From UBA1189 sp045654565 (GTDB taxonomy: Bacteria; Bacteroidota; Bacteroidia; Bacteroidales; Bacteroidaceae): a stretch of 12,923 bases of DNA. The notes under the pieces are model-generated. The model saw only the letters and a list, made by a program, of their open reading frames with translations, was not told the DNA's origin and searched no databases. The position numbers were made by a program, and so were the translations under genes. Positions 1 through 6,272 of the stretch are shown piece by piece. The DNA is taken from positions 1-12,923 of the forward strand of contig JAZONP010000229.1 in NCBI GenBank assembly GCA_045654565.1, written 5' to 3'. Position 1 is the stretch's first letter; every line of letters starts with the position of its first letter.

Positions 1-45
1 GTATTCAAAAATCTTAGGCATCTATATATCCGTTGTTTATGTGTG

Positions 46-77
46 CAAATATAAACGAAATAAATAAATGGAACAAG
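46..77 (-). promoter_or_regulatory. Candidate Bacteroidota promoter reading leftward out of the window
   Basis: Read on the minus strand, 53-46 is TATATTTG, a perfect match to the Bacteroidota -7 consensus TAnnTTTG. About 19 nt upstream is CTTG (77-74), a partial match to the -33 TTTG element. The surrounding 120 bp are A/T-rich and contain no gene. Transcription would start near position 39 and serve a minus-strand gene beyond the left edge, possibly another gene of the ABC transporter locus. This rests on motif matching only. Confidence 0.35.
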
Positions 78-121
78 TATTTAGTTAGAAAGTTTCGTGT
101 AGCTTGCCCTGGACACAAATA

Positions 122-151
122 GTAGTTGCTACTAATTCTCGTAACAACTAC
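122..151 (-). terminator. Possible hairpin just downstream of the permease gene
   Basis: GTAGTTG (122-128) and CAACTAC (145-151) form a 7-bp inverted repeat with a 16-nt loop, immediately downstream of the permease stop codon at 154-156. The minus-strand sequence after it is only moderately T-rich, so termination is possible but weak. The element may instead belong to the hairpin repeat that begins around 170. Confidence 0.25.
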
Positions 152-153
152 CA

Positions 154-2700
154 TTATCCGCGATGCCAAGCCCTCCCCCTAGAGGGGGCCGACGCGAAAG
201 GAGCGTCGGTTGCGACGACGGGAGGTTTATCTCCCCAAAGGAGTCTCGCTTGCGAGTCATTAGAAGGGGGTCTTGATTCTTTATACAACGCCCCCACCGG
301 ATCCTCCTTCGCCGCACGGTAAGCACGGGCCACGACGATAGCCGAGGTCACAACCAACACGATGGCGAGGGCGATGAGGAACACCCAGCAGTAGAGGGGG
401 ATGTGGTAAGCAAAGCCTTCGAGCCAGCGCGACATGATCAGGTAGCTCACGGGAGCGGCAAAGAGGAAGGCAATGAGCACCATCTTCACATATTGGCCGA
501 CGAACATGCCGAGCACCTGGCTTATCTGCGCTCCGTGAACACGGCGTACGGCAATCTCGCGACGGCGATACTGCGTCTCGAAGAAGACGAGGCCGAAGAC
601 TCCCATCAGGGCGATGAGGATAGAGATGAGAGAGAACACGGTGACGAGGCGTGTGAGCTCCTTTTCCTTCTCATACTCGCGGCCCAGCTGCTCGTCGAAG
701 AACTCCACTTGGATTTCTTCGGGCTTGGCTTGTGAAGCAAGCTTGAGGAAGCAGCTCTCAATGTGCTCCTTCACAGTCTCAAAATCGGCTCCCTCCGCAG
801 TACGGATATAGAGCTGCGGATAGTAGAGGTTCTGACCATAGATATAGAAGGCCGTAGGTCTTGTTTTATATTGCAGGGGTTGCATCTTGACCTCTTCGCA
901 GAAACCGGCAACCTCGGCAACGCCTCCTTGCCATGCGATATTGGTATTCATCGTGAGGTTACACTCGCGGCGGGCCGTCTCGGTGTAGATGATCGTACCC
1001 ATGGGGTTCTGCATGTCGCGCGGCTCGAAGTTGCGGCCTTCGGTAATGTCGATACCCATCACTTCGAGGAAGTTGTCGGTAACAATCTGCACATCCAACA
1101 TCACTTCGCGGTTCTCACCCTTGACCTCGCGTCCCCATCCTTGGCGTGAATCTTCCGACACCATGCGGTTTTGCGAGAAGGTGACATCCTTTACCATCGG
1201 GTTCTCTTTGAGGAGCGACACGAGTGCGGGGCGATGACGGTCCTCCGTCTGCATCATGGCATACTTCTCCACTACGACAGAGAGCAGTTGCTCCTTGTCG
1301 AAGCCCATATTGTAGTTCATCATAAAGGAGTGTTGCAGTTTGATGAACATCGTGCAGGTGATGAGCGAGATGGAGATGAAGAACTGGAAGCCGAGCAGCG
1401 CCAGACGCAAGCGGCGTCCCTTGACCGAGTTGCCGAAGGAGCCTTTGATGGCAAAGGCAGGAGGCACCGAGGTGATGTAATAGGCGGGATAGATGCTGGC
1501 AATGATGGCGAGTACAATGCCTGCGGCGAGCATCATCAGCACAGCGTCCCAATTGTCCTCCAAAGCGATGGAGGTAGAGATGAAACTGCTGGCACTCACT
1601 TCGGGAGCAATCATGAAGATGATGTAGGCCGCCAACACCAAACCGAGCAACACCAACCCGATAGCCTCACCCACAAAGCCGAGGCGCAAGCAGCGTGCCG
1701 TGCAACCGAAAATCTTCTCCGTATTCACACGGCGTATGCGGCGCGGCACCATCGCCATAAAGAAGTTGATGAAGTTGACAAAGGCAACGATAACGATGAT
1801 GACACCAATGGCCAGCAGAGTGTAAGTGGTAGTCGCATTGCCTACCTTGAATGCTGTATCCACATCAGTGAAATAGGATTCATCCAGTGGGGTCAGTTGC
1901 AATAGGTTCTTCGGCTCTGCACGGAACTGCTCCAAAGTCAGTGTGTCGACATATTCTATTCCCTTCCACTCATGAATCATCTTGTCCCTCGCTTTCATGA
2001 ACTCAAGGTACTTGGGGTAGAGACTTTCGAGGAAGGCATCCTTCATCCACGCCTCCTTCAGCTTATACAAATAGGTGTAGTTCCAGTTGCCAGCCTCATC
2101 CCATCCGTCGGGAGCAACACTTTGGAACATCTGTATATCATAGAAGTCGCAGTTCTTGGCAAAATCCTCGAAGATGCCTACGATGGTGTAGGACTCTCCT
2201 TTTTCATCTTGTACCACATCGTCCAGTTGCAGACCGTGGGCTCGGGTAAACCTCTCGTTCATCAGTACGCTGTTGGGCATCTCCAAGCGGTCGAAGCTAC
2301 CACACACGAGGTTGAAGCCCACGGTTTCGGGCACTCCCTTGGTGCCCTCAATGGCTGTGACCTCCACCACTTGTTCTACGCCATTAGCTTGCAGTTTCAG
2401 GTTGATGGACGAAGGCTCTAATACACGTCCGAAAGTCTCTACCATTGAAGAGTCTTCACCAAACGTCTGACCCAAGTGGTCATTCATGCTATCACTCATC
2501 TTGCCATCGTAAAACATGGCAAACATAGCTGTCTCCAGTCGGAACACACGTTCCGAGTCCTTGAGCGAGCGGTTATAGCCAAGGTCATAATTCACCTGCA
2601 CCAAGATGGCGTAAGCCGCCGCGAAGGCGATGCCGAGACCGAGGACGTTGAGCACGGACGACAGCTTGTAGCGTCCGAGGTTCTTGAAAAATTCTTTCAT
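154..2700 (-). CDS. ABC transporter permease, MacB/FtsX type, with a repeat-encoded C-terminal tail
   Basis: This is the inner-membrane permease subunit of a MacB/FtsX-type ABC transporter. Such proteins transmit ATPase movements to large periplasmic domains for efflux or envelope work rather than forming a classical import channel. The start at 2700 is preferred over an in-frame ATG at 2766 because it gives MKEFFKNLGRYKLSSVLN, the usual cytoplasmic N-terminus of the family. Translation gives 848 residues. Eight hydrophobic helices lie near 19-37, 292-314, 343-365, 386-406, 430-452, 684-706, 736-758 and 770-792, with periplasmic domains at about 40-290 and 455-680. RRREIAVRRVHGA (712-724) is the conserved motif of the second FtsX domain. 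Family members usually end soon after a sequence like AYRAAKEDPVGALYKE (793-808). Here 40 more residues follow, encoded by a hairpin repeat. No ATPase subunit is in the window; it may lie to the left. The gene diverges from a two-component operon that probably regulates it. The family call is confident; the substrate is unknown. Confidence 0.9.
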   Translation of the reverse strand: MKEFFKNLGRYKLSSVLNVLGLGIAFAAAYAILVQVNYDLGYNRSLKDSERVFRLETAMFAMFYDGKMSDSMNDHLGQTFGEDSSMVETFGRVLEPSSINLKLQANGVEQVVEVTAIEGTKGVPETVGFNLVCGSFDRLEMPNSVLMNERFTRAHGLQLDDVVQDEKGESYTIVGIFEDFAKNCDFYDIQMFQSVAPDGWDEAGNWNYTYLYKLKEAWMKDAFLESLYPKYLEFMKARDKMIHEWKGIEYVDTLTLEQFRAEPKNLLQLTPLDESYFTDVDTAFKVGNATTTYTLLAIGVIIVIVAFVNFINFFMAMVPRRIRRVNTEKIFGCTARCLRLGFVGEAIGLVLLGLVLAAYIIFMIAPEVSASSFISTSIALEDNWDAVLMMLAAGIVLAIIASIYPAYYITSVPPAFAIKGSFGNSVKGRRLRLALLGFQFFISISLITCTMFIKLQHSFMMNYNMGFDKEQLLSVVVEKYAMMQTEDRHRPALVSLLKENPMVKDVTFSQNRMVSEDSRQGWGREVKGENREVMLDVQIVTDNFLEVMGIDITEGRNFEPRDMQNPMGTIIYTETARRECNLTMNTNIAWQGGVAEVAGFCEEVKMQPLQYKTRPTAFYIYGQNLYYPQLYIRTAEGADFETVKEHIESCFLKLASQAKPEEIQVEFFDEQLGREYEKEKELTRLVTVFSLISILIALMGVFGLVFFETQYRRREIAVRRVHGAQISQVLGMFVGQYVKMVLIAFLFAAPVSYLIMSRWLEGFAYHIPLYCWVFLIALAIVLVVTSAIVVARAYRAAKEDPVGALYKESRPPSNDSQARLLWGDKPPVVATDAPFASAPSRGRAWHRG
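170..276. repeat. Multi-hairpin intergenic-type repeat, copy A, inside the permease gene's 3' end
   Basis: A run of short palindromes: CCCCCT/AGGGGG at 175-188, CCGACGC/GCGTCGG at 189-209 followed by TTGCGAC (210-216), GGGAG/CTCCC at 220-235, and CTCG/CGAG at 245-256. The same modules recur at 5941-6102, including an identical 17-nt stretch (220-236 and 6022-6038). The element is read in frame as the last 40 codons of the permease. In this region the protein is rich in Pro, Ser and Arg and does not resemble the family's normal end, so the repeat probably inserted at or near the original stop codon. Confidence 0.75.
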
Positions 2701-2813
2701 TGTCGTTATTCTTTTTGTTTGTTCGTACTTCGCTTTTTGCTGCTGCGAAGTTAGAAACCGGTGCAAGCATTCACCTCAAAAATTTTGCTAAAATTACTCT
2801 TTCGCTCGAAAAT

Positions 2814-2840
2814 TGTCTAATTTTTTGACACTTTTGGACA
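2814..2840. promoter_or_regulatory. Candidate operator: TGTC/GACA half-sites in the divergent region
   Basis: TGTC (2814-2817) and GACA (2827-2830) form an inverted pair. A second GACA (2837-2840) repeats exactly one helical turn later, within a ten-base direct repeat (2821-2830 and 2831-2840, eight of ten bases equal). The site lies between the divergent permease and response-regulator genes, where a Fis-type dimeric regulator would be expected to bind. The assignment to the local regulator is inference from position. Confidence 0.25.
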
Positions 2841-2861
2841 GCGAAGCGCGTTTTCCGACGG

Positions 2862-2903
2862 TTTTCTGCGTTTTTCTATGAAATCGGAGTACCTTTGTCG
2901 TGT
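2862..2903 (+). promoter_or_regulatory. Candidate promoter of the two-component operon
   Basis: TACCTTTG at 2890-2897 matches the Bacteroidota -7 consensus TAnnTTTG exactly. The expected -33 region has only T-rich blocks (2862-2865 and 2871-2875) and no clear TTTG. Transcription would start near 2903 and give a leader of about 195 nt before the regulator ATG at 3099. The leader contains two tandem 20-nt units and a complementary arm. Five T-tracts just upstream recur at roughly helical spacing and could bend the DNA. Confidence 0.45.
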
Positions 2904-2918
2904 AAGAGATATTCATTA

Positions 2919-3035
2919 GGAGATAAAGGGAGTCAAATGGAGATAAAAGGAGTTAAAGGCCACCCTTTAGGTCGCCGCCCGTAGAGGCAAAGGCAAATGT
3001 TCTTTCGCGCGATGAGACTATCGGCCTTTATCTCC
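2919..3035 (+). repeat. Leader repeats: two tandem 20-nt units and a matching inverted arm
   Basis: Two adjacent 20-nt units, 2919-2938 and 2939-2958, differ at three positions; each starts GGAGATAAA and contains GGAGT followed by C or T and AAA. An 11-nt perfect complement of the first unit, CCTTTATCTCC, lies at 3025-3035, so a leader transcript could fold into a long-range stem. Another TATCTCC follows at 3060-3066. The element lies wholly between the candidate start site and the regulator gene. It may be a mobile intergenic repeat or a regulatory leader; the sequence alone does not decide. Confidence 0.5.
2964..2999 (-). repeat. GRRPKG-type interspersed repeat, copy 1
   Basis: The 14-mer CCTTTAGGTCGCCG (2964-2977) is the exact reverse complement of 6154-6167. 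Similarity extends outward into a GCCTTT-containing flank (2987-2997 here, 6138-6144 at the other copy). Spurious translation of either copy gives GRRPKG. No gene function is implied. Confidence 0.6.
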
Positions 3036-3098
3036 TTGACGAAGCGAAAGCGAAGTGATATCTCCATATAACTACATTTAACTACAAGAATAGAGGCA

Positions 3099-3908
3099 AT
3101 GATTGACGCAAAGGTTATAATAATCGATGACAACGCTGCCGTGCTGAAGACAATGGGCATGGTGCTCAAGGGTGCGTTCACCAAGGTCGTGACCGTGGAG
3201 GACCCACAACTGATACCGGCACTCATCGCGGCTGGCGACGTAGATGCCGTGGTGCTCGACATGAACTTCGGTGCAGGCAAGCTCGACGGCAAGGACGGAC
3301 TCTTCTGGCTCGAGCGCATCAAGCAGCGCAGCGGACTGGAATGCCCGCCTGCGGTGGTGCTCATCACGGCCTTCGGCGATGTGCCACTGGCGGTGGACTC
3401 GATCAAGCAGGGAGCCGACGACTTTGTGCAGAAGCCGTGGAACAACGAACGCCTGATACAGTCGCTCACCACGGCCATAGAGAAACGACGCAATGCGATG
3501 GTACGTAAGTCGGAGGAGAAGGCTACGGACGACATGGGCGTGGCCCGATCGTATATACGTTCACTCGTGAAGCGCTACGCCTCGACCTACTTCCGCCCCG
3601 AGCCAGAGGTGACGGACAAAGCGATGGCATTGCTGCTGGCGATGGCTATCGACGGTGAGTTTGGGCGGTTGGAGGAGACCATCGAACGCACCATACTGCT
3701 ATCGTCAAACAAGGTGTGGACGGAGGAGGTGGTAGTGCCTGCCGAGAAGGATAGCAAACGCTCTACGCTGACGCTCGAAGAGATGGAGCTGCAGTTCATA
3801 CGCACCGCCTGGGACAACTCGGACCATAACCTGACCTCAGTAGCACAACGCTTGGGTGTGAGCCGACAGACGCTATACAATAAGCTGAAGAAATATGGCA
3901 TCTATTAA
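3099..3908 (+). CDS. NtrC-like response regulator lacking the AAA+ ATPase core
   Basis: This is the DNA-binding output half of a two-component system. Residues 1-125 form a receiver domain with acidic pocket D10/D11, phospho-acceptor D54, T90 and K112. Residues 225-269 form a Fis-type helix-turn-helix (NLTSVAQRLGVSRQTLYNKL), the DNA-binding domain typical of NtrC regulators. Between them, about 150-205 resembles only the C-terminal helical lid of the AAA+ domain (for example RLEETIERTILLSS). The position of the usual GNVREL motif reads GEFGRL, so the sensor-II arginine is glycine (G189). Walker A, Walker B and the GAFTGA loop that contacts sigma-54 are all absent. NtrC proteins are normally about 450 residues; this one is 269. 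No frameshift or stop marks a recent break, and the reading frame is clean, so it is probably a stable shortened form. It likely binds DNA without remodelling sigma-54 holoenzyme, acting as an ordinary activator, repressor or architectural protein. The kinase gene starts inside its 3' end. Confidence 0.88.
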   Translation: MIDAKVIIIDDNAAVLKTMGMVLKGAFTKVVTVEDPQLIPALIAAGDVDAVVLDMNFGAGKLDGKDGLFWLERIKQRSGLECPPAVVLITAFGDVPLAVDSIKQGADDFVQKPWNNERLIQSLTTAIEKRRNAMVRKSEEKATDDMGVARSYIRSLVKRYASTYFRPEPEVTDKAMALLLAMAIDGEFGRLEETIERTILLSSNKVWTEEVVVPAEKDSKRSTLTLEEMELQFIRTAWDNSDHNLTSVAQRLGVSRQTLYNKLKKYGIY

Positions 3909-4893
3909 ACGACACTATACGCTGCGACTCGTGGCGGCACTCGTGTGTGTGCTGATTGCCTACACACTGGTGCTATACTTCATACATATGGAGCACTATC
4001 GTTTGATGGTAACGGCGGTGTTGCTCATGGTGGCTGCCGTAGTGTGGCTGTGGCATACGCTTCGCTACCCTTTGCGACAGGTAAGCCACTTCTTGCGTGC
4101 CCTGCGTGGGCGCGACCTGATGATGCGCTTCCCCACATCGAGAGACCCGTTGATCGGACAGGCTTGTAACGACATGAACGAGATACTGCAACTCTATTGG
4201 GACGAGACGAACGAACTGGAGCGGAGCAAGCGATACTACGACCGCATGCTGCGTGTGATGACGCACGAGCTGCGCAATACCGTGGCGCCCATCGTGTCGC
4301 TCACCGACGATGTGCTGAGCCATCCCGACATGTATGACAAGGAGCGCACACACGAGTGCCTCACCATCATCAACGAGCAGGCCGAGGGCATCAACACCTT
4401 CCTCACCTCATACCATCAGTTGACCAACGTGCCAGAACCCAAATGCCAGCACATCGTCGTCGGCGAACTCTTTGCCAAGCTGGGGCGTCTGCTGCGCAAT
4501 GAGAGGGGACACTGCCGACTCGAACTCAACGCACCCACAGGCATGCGCCTCTATGCCGACCCTCATCTGCTGACGCTCACGCTCATCAACCTCGTGCGCA
4601 ATGCAGCGCAGTCGCTCGAAGGGTGCAAAGATGCTCAAATCGAGGTCCGTGCGACAACGAGTGAGGGCAAGGCCTACATCACTGTGACCGACAATGGCCC
4701 CGGCATCCCCGCCAACCGCATAGAGCACGTCTTCGAACCCTTCTACTCGACGAAGAAGAGCGGCTCAGGCATCGGCCTCGCATTGGCACAGCAAATCATG
4801 ATGGCACACGGGGGGAGCATCACCGTATCTTCACAGCCTGACAAGCGCACCACCTTCACCTTGGAATTTTCAGATAAGAAAAGCAGAGGCTAA
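3895..4893 (+). CDS. Two-component sensor histidine kinase with minimal periplasmic loop
   Basis: This membrane histidine kinase is the probable phosphodonor for the regulator encoded just upstream; the genes overlap by 14 nt, implying translational coupling. Two hydrophobic helices at about 11-31 and 37-54 leave only about six residues outside the membrane, so there is no periplasmic sensor domain. A HAMP-like stretch (about 55-105) leads to the dimerisation helix with H124 in MTHELRNTVAP, where N128 completes the HExxN phosphatase/kinase motif. The ATP-binding domain shows the N-box with N236 (LINLVRNAAQ), the G1 box DNGPGIP (266-272), the F-box FEPFYST (280-286) and the G2 box GSGIG (290-294). 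All catalytic elements are present, so it should be active. The short extracellular part resembles intramembrane-sensing kinases, which often read the state of an associated ABC transporter. Here that could be the divergent permease, but this is inference from context. Confidence 0.92.
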   Translation: MASIKRHYTLRLVAALVCVLIAYTLVLYFIHMEHYRLMVTAVLLMVAAVVWLWHTLRYPLRQVSHFLRALRGRDLMMRFPTSRDPLIGQACNDMNEILQLYWDETNELERSKRYYDRMLRVMTHELRNTVAPIVSLTDDVLSHPDMYDKERTHECLTIINEQAEGINTFLTSYHQLTNVPEPKCQHIVVGELFAKLGRLLRNERGHCRLELNAPTGMRLYADPHLLTLTLINLVRNAAQSLEGCKDAQIEVRATTSEGKAYITVTDNGPGIPANRIEHVFEPFYSTKKSGSGIGLALAQQIMMAHGGSITVSSQPDKRTTFTLEFSDKKSRG

Positions 4894-4900
4894 AAAGAGT

Positions 4901-4945
4901 AAAAACCACCTTTTCATCGGAGTTATTCCCTCAGAAGGTGTTTTT
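4901..4945. terminator. Likely bidirectional terminator between the kinase gene and xerD
   Basis: AAAAACCACCTT (4901-4912) pairs with AAGGTGTTTTT (4935-4945), with one bulged C and a loop of about 22 nt. A-rich and T-rich arm ends give a U-run in either direction. The right arm lies inside the last codons of xerD, whose stop is at 4931-4933, so the convergent genes share the element. The loop is long, so efficiency is uncertain. Confidence 0.45.
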
Positions 4946-5863
4946 CTTCATGTTGCGCGGGTGGTGCTCGATGATCTCGGAGCGCAGGCGATGGGCGTCG
5001 ATGTGGGTGTATATCTCGGTGGTACCTATGTCTTCGTGACCGAGCATGCTCTGGATGACGCGCAGGTTGGCACCGCCCTCGAGTAGGTGGGTGGCGAAGG
5101 AGTGGCGCAGGGTGTGGGGACTGATGGTCTTCTTGATGCCTGCCTGCTCGGCCAGCTCCTTGATGATGTGGAAGAGGGTGATGCGCGACATCTGCTTCTT
5201 GAAGTGGGCGCTCACGAAGAGGTAGTCCTCGTGACCGGGCTTGATAGGTATCTCGGCACGGTCGATCATATAATCCATGATCTCTGCTATGGCCCGCTCG
5301 GAGATGGGCACGAGACGTTGCTTGCTGCCCTTGCCCTCGACCTTGATGAAGCCCTCGCTCAGGTAGAGGTCGGAGAGCTTGAGGTTGCACGCCTCGGACA
5401 CGCGCAGGCCGCAGCTGTACATGGTCTCTATGATGGCGCGGTTGCGCTGGCCCTCGCGCTTGCTGAGGTCGATGGCGGCGATGAGGCTGTCTATCTCCTC
5501 CACGCTGAGCACCTCGGGCAGGTGCATGCCTATCTTGGGTGACTCGAGCAGCAAGGTGGGGTCTGCCTCAAGGTGACCATCAAGGACGAGGTAACGGTAG
5601 AAGGCACGGATGCCCGAGAGCATGCGCGCCTGTGAGCGGGGATGGATGCCTGCCTTGTCGTGTAGGGAGGCCAAGAACTCCTCCAGGTCTTCGAGCTTGA
5701 CATCGAAAGGGTGCAGGCCCTTCTCCTCAAGATGCTCAAAGAGCTTCTCCACATCGTGCACGTAGGCATCGAGCGTGTTGGCCGAGAGGCCCTTCTCGAG
5801 TAGTAGGTATTGCTTGAACTTCTGTAGCAGGCGGGTGCCTTGTGTCTTGTCTGTGCGGCTCAT
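4931..5863 (-). CDS. xerD: Site-specific tyrosine recombinase XerD
   Basis: This cytoplasmic tyrosine recombinase normally works with XerC at the chromosomal dif site to resolve chromosome dimers. The 310-residue length is close to the E. coli XerD length. The N-terminal SAM-like core-binding domain covers about 10-100 and the catalytic domain about 115-305. The catalytic set is complete: R154 (SCGLRVSEA), K178 (GKGSKQR), H250 and R253 (SPHTLRHSFATHLLEGGAN), H276 (MLGHEDIGTTEIYTH) and nucleophile Y285. Each is offset by exactly six from my recollection of the E. coli positions (R148, K172, H244, R247, H270, Y279). The ATG at 5863 gives the expected N-terminus MSRTDKTQGTRLLQKFKQYL. The gene converges on the histidine kinase and has no neighbouring integrase cargo, consistent with a housekeeping XerD rather than a mobile integrase. 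A XerC-type paralogue cannot be fully excluded without alignment. Confidence 0.93.
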   Translation of the reverse strand: MSRTDKTQGTRLLQKFKQYLLLEKGLSANTLDAYVHDVEKLFEHLEEKGLHPFDVKLEDLEEFLASLHDKAGIHPRSQARMLSGIRAFYRYLVLDGHLEADPTLLLESPKIGMHLPEVLSVEEIDSLIAAIDLSKREGQRNRAIIETMYSCGLRVSEACNLKLSDLYLSEGFIKVEGKGSKQRLVPISERAIAEIMDYMIDRAEIPIKPGHEDYLFVSAHFKKQMSRITLFHIIKELAEQAGIKKTISPHTLRHSFATHLLEGGANLRVIQSMLGHEDIGTTEIYTHIDAHRLRSEIIEHHPRNMKKNTF

Positions 5864-5940
5864 CGTGGGGCAAAATTACAACAAAGTGGCGAATGTACAA
5901 AATGTAATTTTTCATCTATTGCAATCATCTAACCAACTGT

Positions 5941-6102
5941 CCCTCTGTTTATAGAGGGGCAACGCGAGATAAGCGTTGCTTGCGACGGCAGCGCGGAGCA
6001 TTAGCGCTGCTTGCGACAAAGGGGAGGTTTATCTCCCCCAGAGGAGCGTGCTTTAGCACCATTAACTTTATCTTCCCCGAGGAGCGTGCTTCAGCACTCC
6101 TC
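5941..6102. repeat. Multi-hairpin repeat array, copy B
   Basis: Successive hairpins: CCCTCT/AGAGGG (5941-5958), GCAACGC/GCGTTGC (5959-5979), GCAGCGC/GCGCTGC (5988-6010), GGGGAG/CTCCCC (6021-6038), GTGC/GCAC (6048-6059) and GTGC/GCAC (6086-6097). The second and third are each followed directly by TTGCGAC, as in copy A at 210-216. Stem bases differ between copies but stay complementary. The end of the array is two diverged units of about 38-40 nt, each holding a TTTATCT block and then GAGGAGCGTGCTT. The arrangement resembles REP/BIME-like palindromic arrays. Confidence 0.75.
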
Positions 6103-6137
6103 TCACGCAGGAACTCTGCCAGTGCACTCTGCGAGAT

Positions 6138-6198
6138 TGCCTTTCCCTTTGGCCGGCGACCTAAAGGTTGTCTCGCTTTGCTCGAAATGACACGAGAC
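6138..6198 (+). repeat. GRRPKG-type interspersed repeat, copy 2, with adjoining hairpin
   Basis: CGGCGACCTAAAGG (6154-6167) is an exact reverse-complement match to 2964-2977, preceded by a similar GCCTTT-rich flank. Immediately after it, GTCTCG (6170-6175) and CGAGAC (6193-6198) form a 6-bp stem. No function can be assigned. Confidence 0.6.
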
Positions 6199-6272
6199 GT
6201 TTTGGACAACATCTATATTATTGCCTTCATTTTTGTGGTAATACTCTTTCTTTTTGTAGCAACAGACAGCCC

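Noticed and set aside
1171..1905. A 244-codon plus-strand frame antisense to the ABC permease
   Set aside because: The product is a His/Asp/Glu/Gln-rich low-complexity sequence, as expected from reading membrane-protein codons in reverse; no start signal or family resemblance.
2760..2779. Possible sigma-54 promoter (-24 GG, -12 TTGC) reading toward the permease
   Set aside because: GG and GC are separated by 9 bases instead of the required 10, the -24 box is poor (GAGGTG), and the local regulator lacks the AAA+ core needed for sigma-54 activation.
4931..5863. Integrase of a mobile element or phase-variation invertase
   Set aside because: The catalytic spacing is that of housekeeping XerD, there is no adjacent cargo or attachment-site pair, and the flanking repeats are generic intergenic types.
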